Assembly: GCA_023432885.1 (NCBI GenBank)
Contig: JAEZEU010000197.1
Location: 1-13,894 of the forward strand
Length of the DNA: 13,894 nt
Source: Pseudomonadota bacterium
Lineage (GTDB): Bacteria > Pseudomonadota > Alphaproteobacteria > Rhizobiales > Xanthobacteraceae
Direction of reading: 5' to 3'
The first letter of the stretch is position 1. Each line of letters opens with the position of its first letter. A program made the position numbers and the translations under genes. Shown here one piece after another: positions 1-6,689 of this stretch. Below the pieces are notes generated by a model. That model saw only the letters and a program-made list of their open reading frames with translations. It was not told the origin of the DNA and searched no databases.

Positions 1-1482
1 GTGCGGCGCGCGCTCGATGTCATGCACGGAGCGATCGAGCGCGACATCGGCATTGCCGAGCTCGCAGCGGCCGCCGGGCTGTCGGCCCGCGCGCTGCAGC
101 GGCAGTTCCGGACCTTCCTCGGCAAGAGCCCGCATGAAGCGCTGCGCGACATCCGGTTCGAAAGCGCACGGCGCCAGTTGCTCGTTGGGCGGCCCGGAAC
201 GCGGGTGATGGACGTGGCCGCCGCGTGCGGCTTTCCGCATTTCGGCCGGTTCTCGATCGAGTACCGCCGCCGCTATGCCGAGACGCCGTCGCAGACCTTG
301 CGGCGGCAGGCGACCTTCAGCAACACGGTCTCCTCCCAGCTGCAGATATTTGCCGGGAAAGTCGAGCGGCCGGTCCTCAGCGTCGGACCAATCGAGACGG
401 CTCCCAGCCACGACAGGGCCGCGCGCGGCATCAGCGATGAAATCGCAACGGCGCTGGCGCGCGCCGGCATCGCTCCGACCGCGCATGCGGGAGCGGCGCG
501 CTATCATCTCGCCGGCGCCATCAGGGGCGTAGGCCCGCAGGCGCGCCTGATCTTGCGGCTGATCGACCGTGAGACCGGACGTCATCTCTGGGCGCACCGG
601 ATGGAGGGCGATTGGGATGAAGCCGCCGGCTTCGACGAGCAAATCGCGACGCGGCTGGCGGCGGCGTTGCACCCGAGCCTGCGCGCCGCCGAGATTGAAC
701 GCGCGCTAAAGACGCCGGACGGCGAGCTGACCGCGCAGGATCTGGCGCTGCGCGCCATGCCCGGCGTGCTGTCGCTGGACGAGCAGGGTAACGCGCGCGC
801 CATCGAGCTCCTCAGCGAGGCGATGACGCGCGATCCCGAGAATCCCCTCAGCTACGCTCTCGCGGCCTGGGCCCACGGCCAGCGTGTCGTTTATTATTTC
901 GGCTCCGATCCGATGGCCGATCGCGCCTTGAGCGCGGAATATGCCCGCCAGGCGCTGGCGCTGCGCGCCGACCCGAGCGTGCTTGCGATCGTCGGCAATG
1001 CATTGTCGCTGCTCGCCGACGAAGGCGCCGAGCAGGTCATTGCGAAGGCGCTCTCGATGGACGGCGGCTCGGCCTGGGCGTGGGGCCGCAGCGGCTGGCT
1101 CGACGTCTACAAAGGCAAGGATGACTCTGCGATCGAGCGCTTCATGATCGCGCTGGAACTGGCGCCGACCGATGCGCTCGCGGTCAACAACCTGTATGGC
1201 ATTGGGGTGGCACACTTCAACGCCGGCCGTTTCCGCGAGGCGGCGCAATGGCAGGCGCGCGCGCTGGCCGAACATCCGTCGCGGGCCTGGATGCACCGGA
1301 CGCTGTGCCCCGCCTACATGTTCGCCGGCGCGCGCGACCAAGCCTCGAACAGCGCGCTCCGCCTGCAGGAAGGCTATCCCCAGCTGACGCTGGCCAAGGT
1401 GACCGACGGCTTGCCGCCGCTGCCGCAGCCTACGCTCGAGCGCGTCGTCGAGGCGCTGTACGATGTCGGGCTGCCGCCCTGA
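1..1482 (+). CDS. AraC-family HTH regulator with TPR-rich C-terminus (5' partial)
   Basis: The first ~105 visible residues form a complete AraC/XylS DNA-binding domain with two helix-turn-helix units. The first is around residues 18-40 (AELAAAAGLSARALQRQF) and the second around 68-95 (VMDVAAACGFPHFGRFSIEY). Residues ~125-225 resemble the linker module found before TPRs in TolB- or cyclase-like regulators (LILRLIDRETGRHLWAHRMEG). Residues ~255-450 carry helical TPR-like repeats (AIELLSEAMTRDPENP; FMIALELAPTDALAVNN). The product should be a cytoplasmic transcription factor whose C-terminal repeats bind a protein partner or ligand. The reading frame is open to base 1, and the GTG there looks like an internal Val at the usual start of an AraC HTH domain. 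An N-terminal sensory region is therefore probably cut off by the window edge. The target genes are unknown. It ends 85 bp before the end of the convergent sigma-factor gene. Confidence 0.85.
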   Translation: MRRALDVMHGAIERDIGIAELAAAAGLSARALQRQFRTFLGKSPHEALRDIRFESARRQLLVGRPGTRVMDVAAACGFPHFGRFSIEYRRRYAETPSQTLRRQATFSNTVSSQLQIFAGKVERPVLSVGPIETAPSHDRAARGISDEIATALARAGIAPTAHAGAARYHLAGAIRGVGPQARLILRLIDRETGRHLWAHRMEGDWDEAAGFDEQIATRLAAALHPSLRAAEIERALKTPDGELTAQDLALRAMPGVLSLDEQGNARAIELLSEAMTRDPENPLSYALAAWAHGQRVVYYFGSDPMADRALSAEYARQALALRADPSVLAIVGNALSLLADEGAEQVIAKALSMDGGSAWAWGRSGWLDVYKGKDDSAIERFMIALELAPTDALAVNNLYGIGVAHFNAGRFREAAQWQARALAEHPSRAWMHRTLCPAYMFAGARDQASNSALRLQEGYPQLTLAKVTDGLPPLPQPTLERVVEALYDVGLPP

Positions 1483-1510
1483 ATCAGTTGCGGCTTGAAC
1501 CGTCAGTGCA

Positions 1511-1578
1511 AGATCCCGGGAGGCGGATGAGCGAAGCGCAATCCGCAGTGACGCTTCCGATCATCCGCTACGGGATCT
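1511..1578. repeat. Large palindrome between convergent genes (REP-like, possible bidirectional terminator)
   Basis: Three nested arms pair. AGATCCCG (1511-1518) pairs with CGGGATCT (1571-1578). GCGGATGA (1523-1530) pairs with TCATCCGC (1561-1568). CGAAGCG (1532-1538) pairs with CGCTTCCG (1552-1559) with one bulged base. The loop is 13 nt. The right arm covers the last codons and stop of the sigma-factor gene. The core GGCGGATGAGCGAAGCG resembles a palindromic repeat I recall as frequent in Bradyrhizobium genomes. No T-run follows on either strand, so canonical intrinsic termination is not shown; mRNA 3'-end protection or a REP element are alternatives. Confidence 0.6.
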
Positions 1579-2860
1579 CCCTCGCCCGGCGCTGCATCAG
1601 ATTGCGGTCGCGCCGGTTGCCGGCCAGCGCCGCCGCTGCTTCGAACGCTGCGCGCGCCTCGGCGTGGCGGCCGAGCTTCTGCAGGAAGTCGCCGCGCACG
1701 CCCGCAAGCAGATGGTAATTCTTCAGCGCCGGCTCATCGGCGATGGCCTCCACGATCGCAAGCCCGGCCTGCGGTCCCTCCGCCATGCCGACCGCCACCG
1801 CACGATTGAGCTCGATGACCGGCGAGCGGAAGCGCGCGGAAAGCCTTTCGTACAAGGCTGCGATCCGTTGCCAGTCGGTCGCCTCGGCTTTTTCGGCCCG
1901 CGCGTGGCAAGCGACGATCTCGGCCTGCAGCACGTAGTAGCCGTCTTCTCCGCCGAGAGCCTCGGCGCGGCCGAGCGCCTGCAGGCCGCGGCGGATCTGC
2001 ACGTAATCCCAGCGCGAGCGATCCTGCTCGAGCAGGAGGATGGGCTCGCCGTCGGCGTCGATGCGGGCCGCGGCGCGCGAAGCGTTCAGCTCCATCAGCG
2101 CCAGCAGGGCAAATGCTTCCGGCTCGCGCGGCGCGATCGACACCAGCACGCGTCCCAGCCGCAGCGCTTCCTGGCAGAGCTGCGGCCGCATCCAGTCCTC
2201 GCCGCGCGAGGCGGCATAGCCCTCGTTGAAGATGAGATAGACCACCTCCAGCACGGAGGCGAGACGTTCGGACAGCGCCTCGCCGCGCGGGATCTCGTAC
2301 GCCAGACCCGATTCCGACAGCGTCCGCTTGGCGCGCACGATGCGCTGGCTGATCGTCGCCTCCGGCACCAGGAAGGCGCGCGCAATCTCCTCGGTGGTGA
2401 GGCCGCAGATCATGCGCAACGCCAGCGCCGCGGCGGCATCCCGCGAGAGCAGCGGATGGCACGCGGTGAAGATCAGCCGCAGCATCTCGTCACCGATGTC
2501 GTCATTCAGGGAGGCGTCGAAATCCGGCATCGCCTGCTGCTCGCGCTCGAAATCCAGCGCCAGCATCCCGTGCTTGCGCGCCAGCATCTTGCCGCGGCGC
2601 AGGTGATCGATCGCGCGGCGCTTTGCGGTGGCCATCAGCCACGCGCCCGGACGCTCCGGCACGCCGGACTTCGGCCAGTCCTCCAGCGCGGCGACCAGCG
2701 CATCCTGCGTCAGCTCCTCCGCCATCGGCACGTCGCGCAGCATCCGCGACAGCGACGTGATCAGTCGCGGCTGCTCGACGCGCCAGGCGGCGAGAATGGC
2801 GGCATGGGTGTCGGCGGCAGCCGTTGCCGCCGACTGCGGCTCGGCGAGCGCGTCAGGCAT
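1568..2860 (-). CDS. ECF42-type RNA polymerase sigma factor with C-terminal TPR region
   Basis: A 430-residue sigma factor, much longer than a plain ECF sigma (about 180-200 residues). Sigma region 2 lies at about residues 25-90 (EELTQDALVAALEDWP; ATAKRRAIDHLRR). Region 4 is at about 133-182 (GLTTEEIARAFLVPEATISQR, the -35-binding HTH). After region 4 comes the DUF6596/TPR extension typical of the ECF42 group (LASVLEVVYLIFNEGYAA; VIELNRAVAVGMAEGP; an ARAAFEAAAALAGN repeat near the end). In this group the C-terminal extension replaces a separate anti-sigma factor as the likely control element. I chose the ATG at 2860, which has GGAGG just upstream and overlaps the end of the YCII gene by 8 bases. 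A GTG at 2887 would add nine residues. The upstream partner is a DGPF/YCII protein, the standard ECF42 neighbour, so the two are probably co-transcribed. The inducing signal is unknown. Confidence 0.92.
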   Translation of the reverse strand: MPDALAEPQSAATAAADTHAAILAAWRVEQPRLITSLSRMLRDVPMAEELTQDALVAALEDWPKSGVPERPGAWLMATAKRRAIDHLRRGKMLARKHGMLALDFEREQQAMPDFDASLNDDIGDEMLRLIFTACHPLLSRDAAAALALRMICGLTTEEIARAFLVPEATISQRIVRAKRTLSESGLAYEIPRGEALSERLASVLEVVYLIFNEGYAASRGEDWMRPQLCQEALRLGRVLVSIAPREPEAFALLALMELNASRAAARIDADGEPILLLEQDRSRWDYVQIRRGLQALGRAEALGGEDGYYVLQAEIVACHARAEKAEATDWQRIAALYERLSARFRSPVIELNRAVAVGMAEGPQAGLAIVEAIADEPALKNYHLLAGVRGDFLQKLGRHAEARAAFEAAAALAGNRRDRNLMQRRAREIP

Positions 2861-3248
2861 GCGCCTCCGAGTGGGCCCCGCAGGCACTTTCCATGCCGGG
2901 ACCTTCCATGGGCCTGAGCTCGCAGGTACCCTCCCAGCCGGGCATGTGGTCGAGATGGAGTTGCATGAACTCCTTGGTCATGGCGAGCGCTTCCGCCTTG
3001 TCGCGGAATTCGAATATCGCATAGCCGCCGATCACTTCCTTGGCCTCGACAAAGGGACCATCGGTGACGCGCAGCTTGCCGCCTTCGATCGCGACCCGCG
3101 CCCCCTGTTGCAGCGGCATCAGTCCGCCCATGTCGATCATCCGGCCGGCCTTGATCTCGCGTTCCGCAAGCTTGCCGATCGCCTCCATCAGCGCGGGGGT
3201 CGGGGGCTTCGCGGGCTGCGAGGAAATGACAAAGGACATGAAGCGCAT
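2853..3248 (-). CDS. YCII-related (DGPF family) protein
   Basis: A 131-residue cytoplasmic protein of the YCII/DGPF family. It carries the eponymous DGPF motif at residues 63-66 (VTDGPFVEAKEVIGGY), followed by the usual beta-alpha segment (AIFEFRDKAEALAMTKEFM). The fold is ferredoxin-like. The biochemical role of DGPF proteins is not firmly known, but they are the conserved genomic partners of ECF42 sigma factors. The ATG at 3248 is supported by AGGAG with a 6-nt spacer; longer in-frame starts run through non-homologous sequence. A short Cys/His-bearing tail (SACGAHSEAHA) follows the domain. It is the first gene of a two-gene unit and overlaps the start of the sigma-factor gene, which suggests translational coupling. 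No anti-sigma gene is present. Confidence 0.9.
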   Translation of the reverse strand: MRFMSFVISSQPAKPPTPALMEAIGKLAEREIKAGRMIDMGGLMPLQQGARVAIEGGKLRVTDGPFVEAKEVIGGYAIFEFRDKAEALAMTKEFMQLHLDHMPGWEGTCELRPMEGPGMESACGAHSEAHA

Positions 3249-3312
3249 GAAAAACTCCTGTTTCGGCGAGTTGCAGGCAGTAAGCCTACAATTCCGTCTC
3301 GCTACAGGATAC

Positions 3313-3339
3313 GACGGTCCGGCCGCACCCGTATCGACA
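3313..3339 (-). promoter_or_regulatory. Candidate ECF42-dependent promoter of the YCII-sigma unit
   Basis: On the minus strand TGTCGA (3339-3334) is followed by exactly 17 nt and then CGTC (3316-3313). This matches the ECF42 promoter pattern I recall from work in Streptomyces venezuelae (TGTCGA at -35; CG[A/T]C at -10). Transcription would begin near 3306 and give a ~58-nt leader before the YCII start at 3248. Position and spacing both fit positive autoregulation. No transcript data are available here. Confidence 0.55.
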
Positions 3340-3348
3340 TGATCGCGC

Positions 3349-3375
3349 AAAAAAGATTTCGGTTTCGGGATACCG
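3349..3375 (-). terminator. Possible weak intrinsic terminator of the transporter unit
   Basis: On the minus strand, right after the stop of the Inh-domain gene, CGGT (3375-3372) and ACCG (3363-3360) form a 4-bp stem with an 8-nt loop. A mismatch-extended pairing is possible inside the loop. Six T residues follow at 3354-3349. The stem is short, so efficiency is doubtful, but position and T-run fit the 3' end of the five-gene unit and would insulate it from the ECF42 promoter that starts just downstream. Confidence 0.4.
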
Positions 3376-3376
3376 T

Positions 3377-4069
3377 CTACTGCCCGCGCAGCATGATGAG
3401 GCCGTCGGCGGTATCGGGCACGCGGCGCCATTGCGCGTTGTCGTCGGCCTCGAACTGCCAAGTCTCGCCGGTCTTCGACATCAGGATGATCTGGCCGCGC
3501 TCGAGCCGCCACTGCACCGGAGCGAAGGCCGCGACCGCGGGATCGCATTTCGGCTTGAGGAAGACCTGGAAATTGTCGCCCGTGGCCTCGGTGTTGGTCA
3601 GCGTCAGGCCGCAGACCGGCCGGCCGTTGCCGCGCACCATCTGCCAGTCGCCGATCATCTGGTCCATCGACTTGGCGAGCGAACGCGCCGCCGCCAGGTT
3701 CTGCAGGATGTAAACACCCTCGCCCTGGCGCAGGCCCTCAAAGATGCCGCTCTCGACCTCGGTGAAGTCGATCACCGGCTGACCGGCGGCGTCCTGTAGC
3801 CGCACGATGTCGAGACCCTTGACGCTCCAGGCGGTGATGTCCTTGGTGAAGGGGAGCGCTTCCGCACAGCCCGGTTCAAGCTCGAGCTTGAGCGCTTGCG
3901 CCGCGCCCTCGTTCTTCATGGTCACGACGCAGGTCTTGCTGCGTTCCGTGGTGGAGAGCTCCCACTGCCCGACCATGTCCCTTCTCAAGGCGTCCTGCTG
4001 CTGGGCCTGCGCCGGCAGCGCAAGCACAAGCCAGGCGAGAACGGCTGCGGCGGGGCGAGGCAGCGGCAT
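3377..4069 (-). CDS. Secreted AprI/Inh-family protease inhibitor-like protein with two tandem domains
   Basis: A 230-residue exported protein. Residues 1-22 form a signal peptide (hydrophobic core, AQA cleavage site). Two Inh-like units follow. The first begins near residue 32 (MVGQWELSTTERSKTCVV), the second near 138 (MIGDWQMVRGNGRPVCGL). Each has one Cys pair at similar spacing: C47/C68 and C153/C175, probably two disulfides. Inh/AprI proteins are small periplasmic beta-barrel inhibitors of serralysin metalloproteases, and Brucella Omp19 carries the same fold. Usual family members have one domain, so this is a duplication. No serralysin gene is in the window and the target is unknown. There is no lipobox, so it should be soluble in the periplasm. 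Its ATG overlaps the stop of the dehydrogenase gene (TGATG), making it the last gene of a coupled unit. Confidence 0.8.
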   Translation of the reverse strand: MPLPRPAAAVLAWLVLALPAQAQQQDALRRDMVGQWELSTTERSKTCVVTMKNEGAAQALKLELEPGCAEALPFTKDITAWSVKGLDIVRLQDAAGQPVIDFTEVESGIFEGLRQGEGVYILQNLAAARSLAKSMDQMIGDWQMVRGNGRPVCGLTLTNTEATGDNFQVFLKPKCDPAVAAFAPVQWRLERGQIILMSKTGETWQFEADDNAQWRRVPDTADGLIMLRGQ

Positions 4070-5055
4070 CAGCGGCCTTTCACCGGCGTTTCCGCCACCG
4101 GCGTCAGTGGCGCCTTGCCCGCGAACCAGTTCTTGAGATTGTCGACCACAAGCTGATCCATGGCGTTACGGGTTACCACGGAAGCCGAGCCAATGTGTGG
4201 CAACAACACGACGTTTTGCATCGCCTTCAGCTCGTCCGGCACGGAGGGCTCATTGGCAAAGACATCGAGGCCGGCGGCCAGAATGGTACCGGACTTCAAG
4301 GCGGCTACCAGCGCGGCCTCGTCGACGACGGAGCCCCGCGCCACGTTAATCAGGACGCCGCGGGGACCGAGCGCCTTCAGCACGTCGGCATTGACCATCT
4401 TCGCCGTGGAGGCGCCGCCGGGCACGATGATCATCAGCGTGTCGACGGCCTTCGCCATCTCGATGAGATCGGGAAAGTGCTGGTAGGAGACGCCGGCCGC
4501 AGGCTTGCGCGAGTGATAGACCACCGGCACGAGGGAAGCCTCGAGCCGCCTCGCGATCGCCTGGCCGATGCGGCCCATTCCGACAAAGCCGACCTTGCGG
4601 TCGCGCAAGGAGCCCACGCTCAAGGGATAGTTCTGGGTCTGCCAGAGGCCGGAGCGCAGATATTTGTCGGCCTTGACGAATTCGCGCAGCGTCGCGATCA
4701 GAAGGCCCATGGCGACGTCGGCGACTTCTTCGGTCAGCACGTCAGGCGTGTTGGTGACGATGATGTTGTGCTCGCGGGCATAGGCCGAATCGATGTGGTC
4801 GTAGCCGACGCCGAAGCTCGCCACCATCTCGAGCCGGGGGAATTGCGACAGCGCTTCCTTGCCGGTGTGCATGGTGTGATAGGTCACGGCCATGCCGCGC
4901 AGCTTCTGCTTCACATCGGGCGACAACTGGCTCAGCTGATCGCCGCTTTCGGCCCGGTGCACCACGAACTGGTCGGGAAAGCCGTTTTCCAGGATCGGCC
5001 TGATCGGCCCGTAAATCAGCAGGTCGATCTTTTCGGAAGAGATATTGGCCGCCAT
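4069..5055 (-). CDS. D-isomer-specific 2-hydroxyacid dehydrogenase (glyoxylate/hydroxypyruvate reductase-like)
   Basis: A 328-residue cytoplasmic oxidoreductase that should interconvert a 2-oxoacid and its D-2-hydroxyacid with NAD(P)H. The substrate-binding domain comes first (MVASFGVGYDHID, ~77-89). The Rossmann domain carries GxGxxG at G159-G161-G164 (VGFVGMGRIG). The catalytic triad is visible: R240 (NVARGSVVDE), E269 (GLDVFANEP) and H287 (LLPHIGSAS). Length and motifs fit the GRHPR-like branch; glyoxylate or hydroxypyruvate are plausible substrates but not proven. I chose the ATG at 5055, which shares one base with the permease stop (TGATG). Longer upstream frames only shadow the permease. 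Its own stop overlaps the next gene in the same way. Being embedded in a transporter unit suggests it processes a breakdown product of the imported compound. Confidence 0.93.
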   Translation of the reverse strand: MAANISSEKIDLLIYGPIRPILENGFPDQFVVHRAESGDQLSQLSPDVKQKLRGMAVTYHTMHTGKEALSQFPRLEMVASFGVGYDHIDSAYAREHNIIVTNTPDVLTEEVADVAMGLLIATLREFVKADKYLRSGLWQTQNYPLSVGSLRDRKVGFVGMGRIGQAIARRLEASLVPVVYHSRKPAAGVSYQHFPDLIEMAKAVDTLMIIVPGGASTAKMVNADVLKALGPRGVLINVARGSVVDEAALVAALKSGTILAAGLDVFANEPSVPDELKAMQNVVLLPHIGSASVVTRNAMDQLVVDNLKNWFAGKAPLTPVAETPVKGR

Positions 5056-5873
5056 CAGCTTTCCTTTCCAAGCGCACTCTCGTGCCAGCGCCGCAAAACG
5101 AGGTGCGAAGCTAGCGCAAGCAACCCATAGATGACAATTCCGGCCGCCGACAGCAGCAGTAGCGCCGCAAACATGCGAGGTATGTTCAGACGATAGCCGG
5201 ATTCCGCGATGCGATAGGCAAGCCCCGAGCCTGCGCCCGCGGAGCCCGCGGCGATTTCCGCAACCACCGCGCCGATCAGCGACAGCCCGCCGGCAATGCG
5301 CAGGCCGCCCAGGATGTAGGGAAGCGCGGCCGGCAGCTTCAGGTAACGCAGCGTCTGCATCGGCGAAGCATGATAGAGCTGAAACAGGCCGGCGAGATTG
5401 TGGTCGACCGAATTCAGCCCCAGCATGGTGTTGGACAGCACCGGGAAGAACGCGACGATCCAGGCGCAGACCACCACCGCGGTCTGCTGCGGCAGATAGA
5501 TGAGCAGCAGCGGCGCGATCGCGATCACGGGCGTGACCTGCAGCACGACCGCATAGGGAAACAGCGAATATTCCAGCAGACGCGACTGGTTGAACAGCAG
5601 CGCCAGCGCAATGCCGCCGACGGCGGCGAAAACGAAGCCTTCCAGCGTGGTCAGCAGCGTAACCAGCAGCGATTGCGACAGCACGCCCCAGTCCGCAACC
5701 AGCGTCTTCAGGATCAGCCACGGCCCCGGCAGAACGTAAGGCTGGATGTCATTGAGCCGCACCACCAGCTCCCACGCCACGAGCCCAACCGCGAGCACGA
5801 AGATGGGCAGCAGGAAACGCAGTGTGGAAGCGCGCCCACTTTTCGCGGCCGGCAGTGCAGGCTCGTTGCTCAT
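5055..5873 (-). CDS. ABC transporter permease (SsuC/TauC-type, NMT1-associated importer)
   Basis: A 272-residue inner-membrane protein with about six hydrophobic segments, near residues 19-38, 68-94, 102-127, 130-151, 185-208 and 234-260. The cytoplasmic EAA-type loop that docks to the ATPase lies around 168-192 (SPMQTLRYLKLPAALPYILG). This matches the BPD_transp_1 family used by nitrate, sulfonate, taurine and pyrimidine-precursor importers. It probably acts as a homodimer. The ATG at 5873 overlaps the ATPase stop by four bases (ATGA) and its stop overlaps the dehydrogenase start. Such close packing indicates translational coupling. Substrate specificity cannot be read from the permease. Confidence 0.93.
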   Translation of the reverse strand: MSNEPALPAAKSGRASTLRFLLPIFVLAVGLVAWELVVRLNDIQPYVLPGPWLILKTLVADWGVLSQSLLVTLLTTLEGFVFAAVGGIALALLFNQSRLLEYSLFPYAVVLQVTPVIAIAPLLLIYLPQQTAVVVCAWIVAFFPVLSNTMLGLNSVDHNLAGLFQLYHASPMQTLRYLKLPAALPYILGGLRIAGGLSLIGAVVAEIAAGSAGAGSGLAYRIAESGYRLNIPRMFAALLLLSAAGIVIYGLLALASHLVLRRWHESALGKES

Positions 5874-6682
5874 GCGCGCTGCCCCTCATAGGCCGGCGCC
5901 AGCGCCGCCGAGACTTTTCGGCAGAAGCCGGCATATTCGGCGGACGTGCGAAAGTCCTCGCCGCGCGGCTCCGGCGCATCGATGCGGAATTCCGCCGCTA
6001 TCCGTCCCGGCCGCGCGCTCATCACGACGACCCGCTGCGACAGATAAACCGACTCGAACACCGAGTGGGTGACGAAAATGACGGTCTTGCCGAGGTTGCG
6101 CCACAGCGCCAGCAGATCGTTGTTGAGGCGAAAGCGCGTGATTTCGTCCAGCGCGGCGAACGGCTCGTCCATCAGCAGGATCGCGGGATCGGTCACCAGC
6201 GCGCGCGCCAGCGACACCCGCATCTTCATGCCGCCGGAGAGTTCGCGCGGATAGCTCTTCGCGAATTCGGCGAGCCCCACTTGGGCCAGCGCCGTCCTGA
6301 CGCGGTCATCGGCTTCCGTGGCCGGCATGTTCGCCAGCCTCAAGGGCAGCCGGACATTGGCGGCGACATCCGCCCATGGCATCAGCGTCGGCTCCTGAAA
6401 CACGAAGCCGATCGGATGCGTGCCGCCCGCCTCCGCGCCGCGCCGCGTGACCTCGACCGTGCCCGTTGTCTGCGCAGCAAGGCCTGCAATCAGCCGCAGC
6501 GCGGTGGACTTGCCGCAGCCGGACGGCCCGAGCAGCGAGACGAACTCGCCGCGCCTGACCTCGAGATCGAGCGGGCCGAGCGCGGCGACGCCGCTGTCGT
6601 AGGTTTTGGTGACGCCGCGCAGCCGCACCGCAAGGCCGGTCATGCCGGCCTCGGAAGCGGAGGGCGTCGAGCTTTCGGTCAT
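5870..6682 (-). CDS. ABC transporter ATP-binding protein (SsuB/TauB-type)
   Basis: A 270-residue ATPase that energises the neighbouring permease. All nucleotide-binding motifs are intact: Walker A GPSGCGKST (52-60), Q-loop Q96 (FVFQEPTLMPW), signature LSGGM (148-152), Walker B ILLMDEPF (168-175) and H-loop H206 (IFVTHSVFE). The start is uncertain. The ATG at 6682 lies 7 bp after the solute-binding protein stop but has no clear Shine-Dalgarno sequence. An internal ATG at 6643 (MTGLAVRL) has GAGG at a 5-nt spacing and begins right at the conserved domain. I list the longer form. The upstream in-frame extension to 6823 only shadows the solute-binding protein gene. Confidence 0.92.
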   Translation of the reverse strand: MTESSTPSASEAGMTGLAVRLRGVTKTYDSGVAALGPLDLEVRRGEFVSLLGPSGCGKSTALRLIAGLAAQTTGTVEVTRRGAEAGGTHPIGFVFQEPTLMPWADVAANVRLPLRLANMPATEADDRVRTALAQVGLAEFAKSYPRELSGGMKMRVSLARALVTDPAILLMDEPFAALDEITRFRLNNDLLALWRNLGKTVIFVTHSVFESVYLSQRVVVMSARPGRIAAEFRIDAPEPRGEDFRTSAEYAGFCRKVSAALAPAYEGQRA

Positions 6683-6689
6683 CGCAACG

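Noticed and set aside
1664..2917. Long plus-strand open frame (417 codons) antisense to the sigma-factor gene
   Set aside because: It mirrors a gene with clear sigma and TPR motifs. Its composition (Arg/His/Gln rich) is a typical antisense artefact of high-GC codon bias.
2628..3713. Plus-strand open frame spanning three minus-strand genes
   Set aside because: It crosses the ends of two well-supported units and the promoter/terminator region between them, with no domain of its own.
4195..5130. Plus-strand open frame (311 codons) over the dehydrogenase
   Set aside because: The minus strand carries the full catalytic triad and GxGxxG; the plus frame is a shadow.
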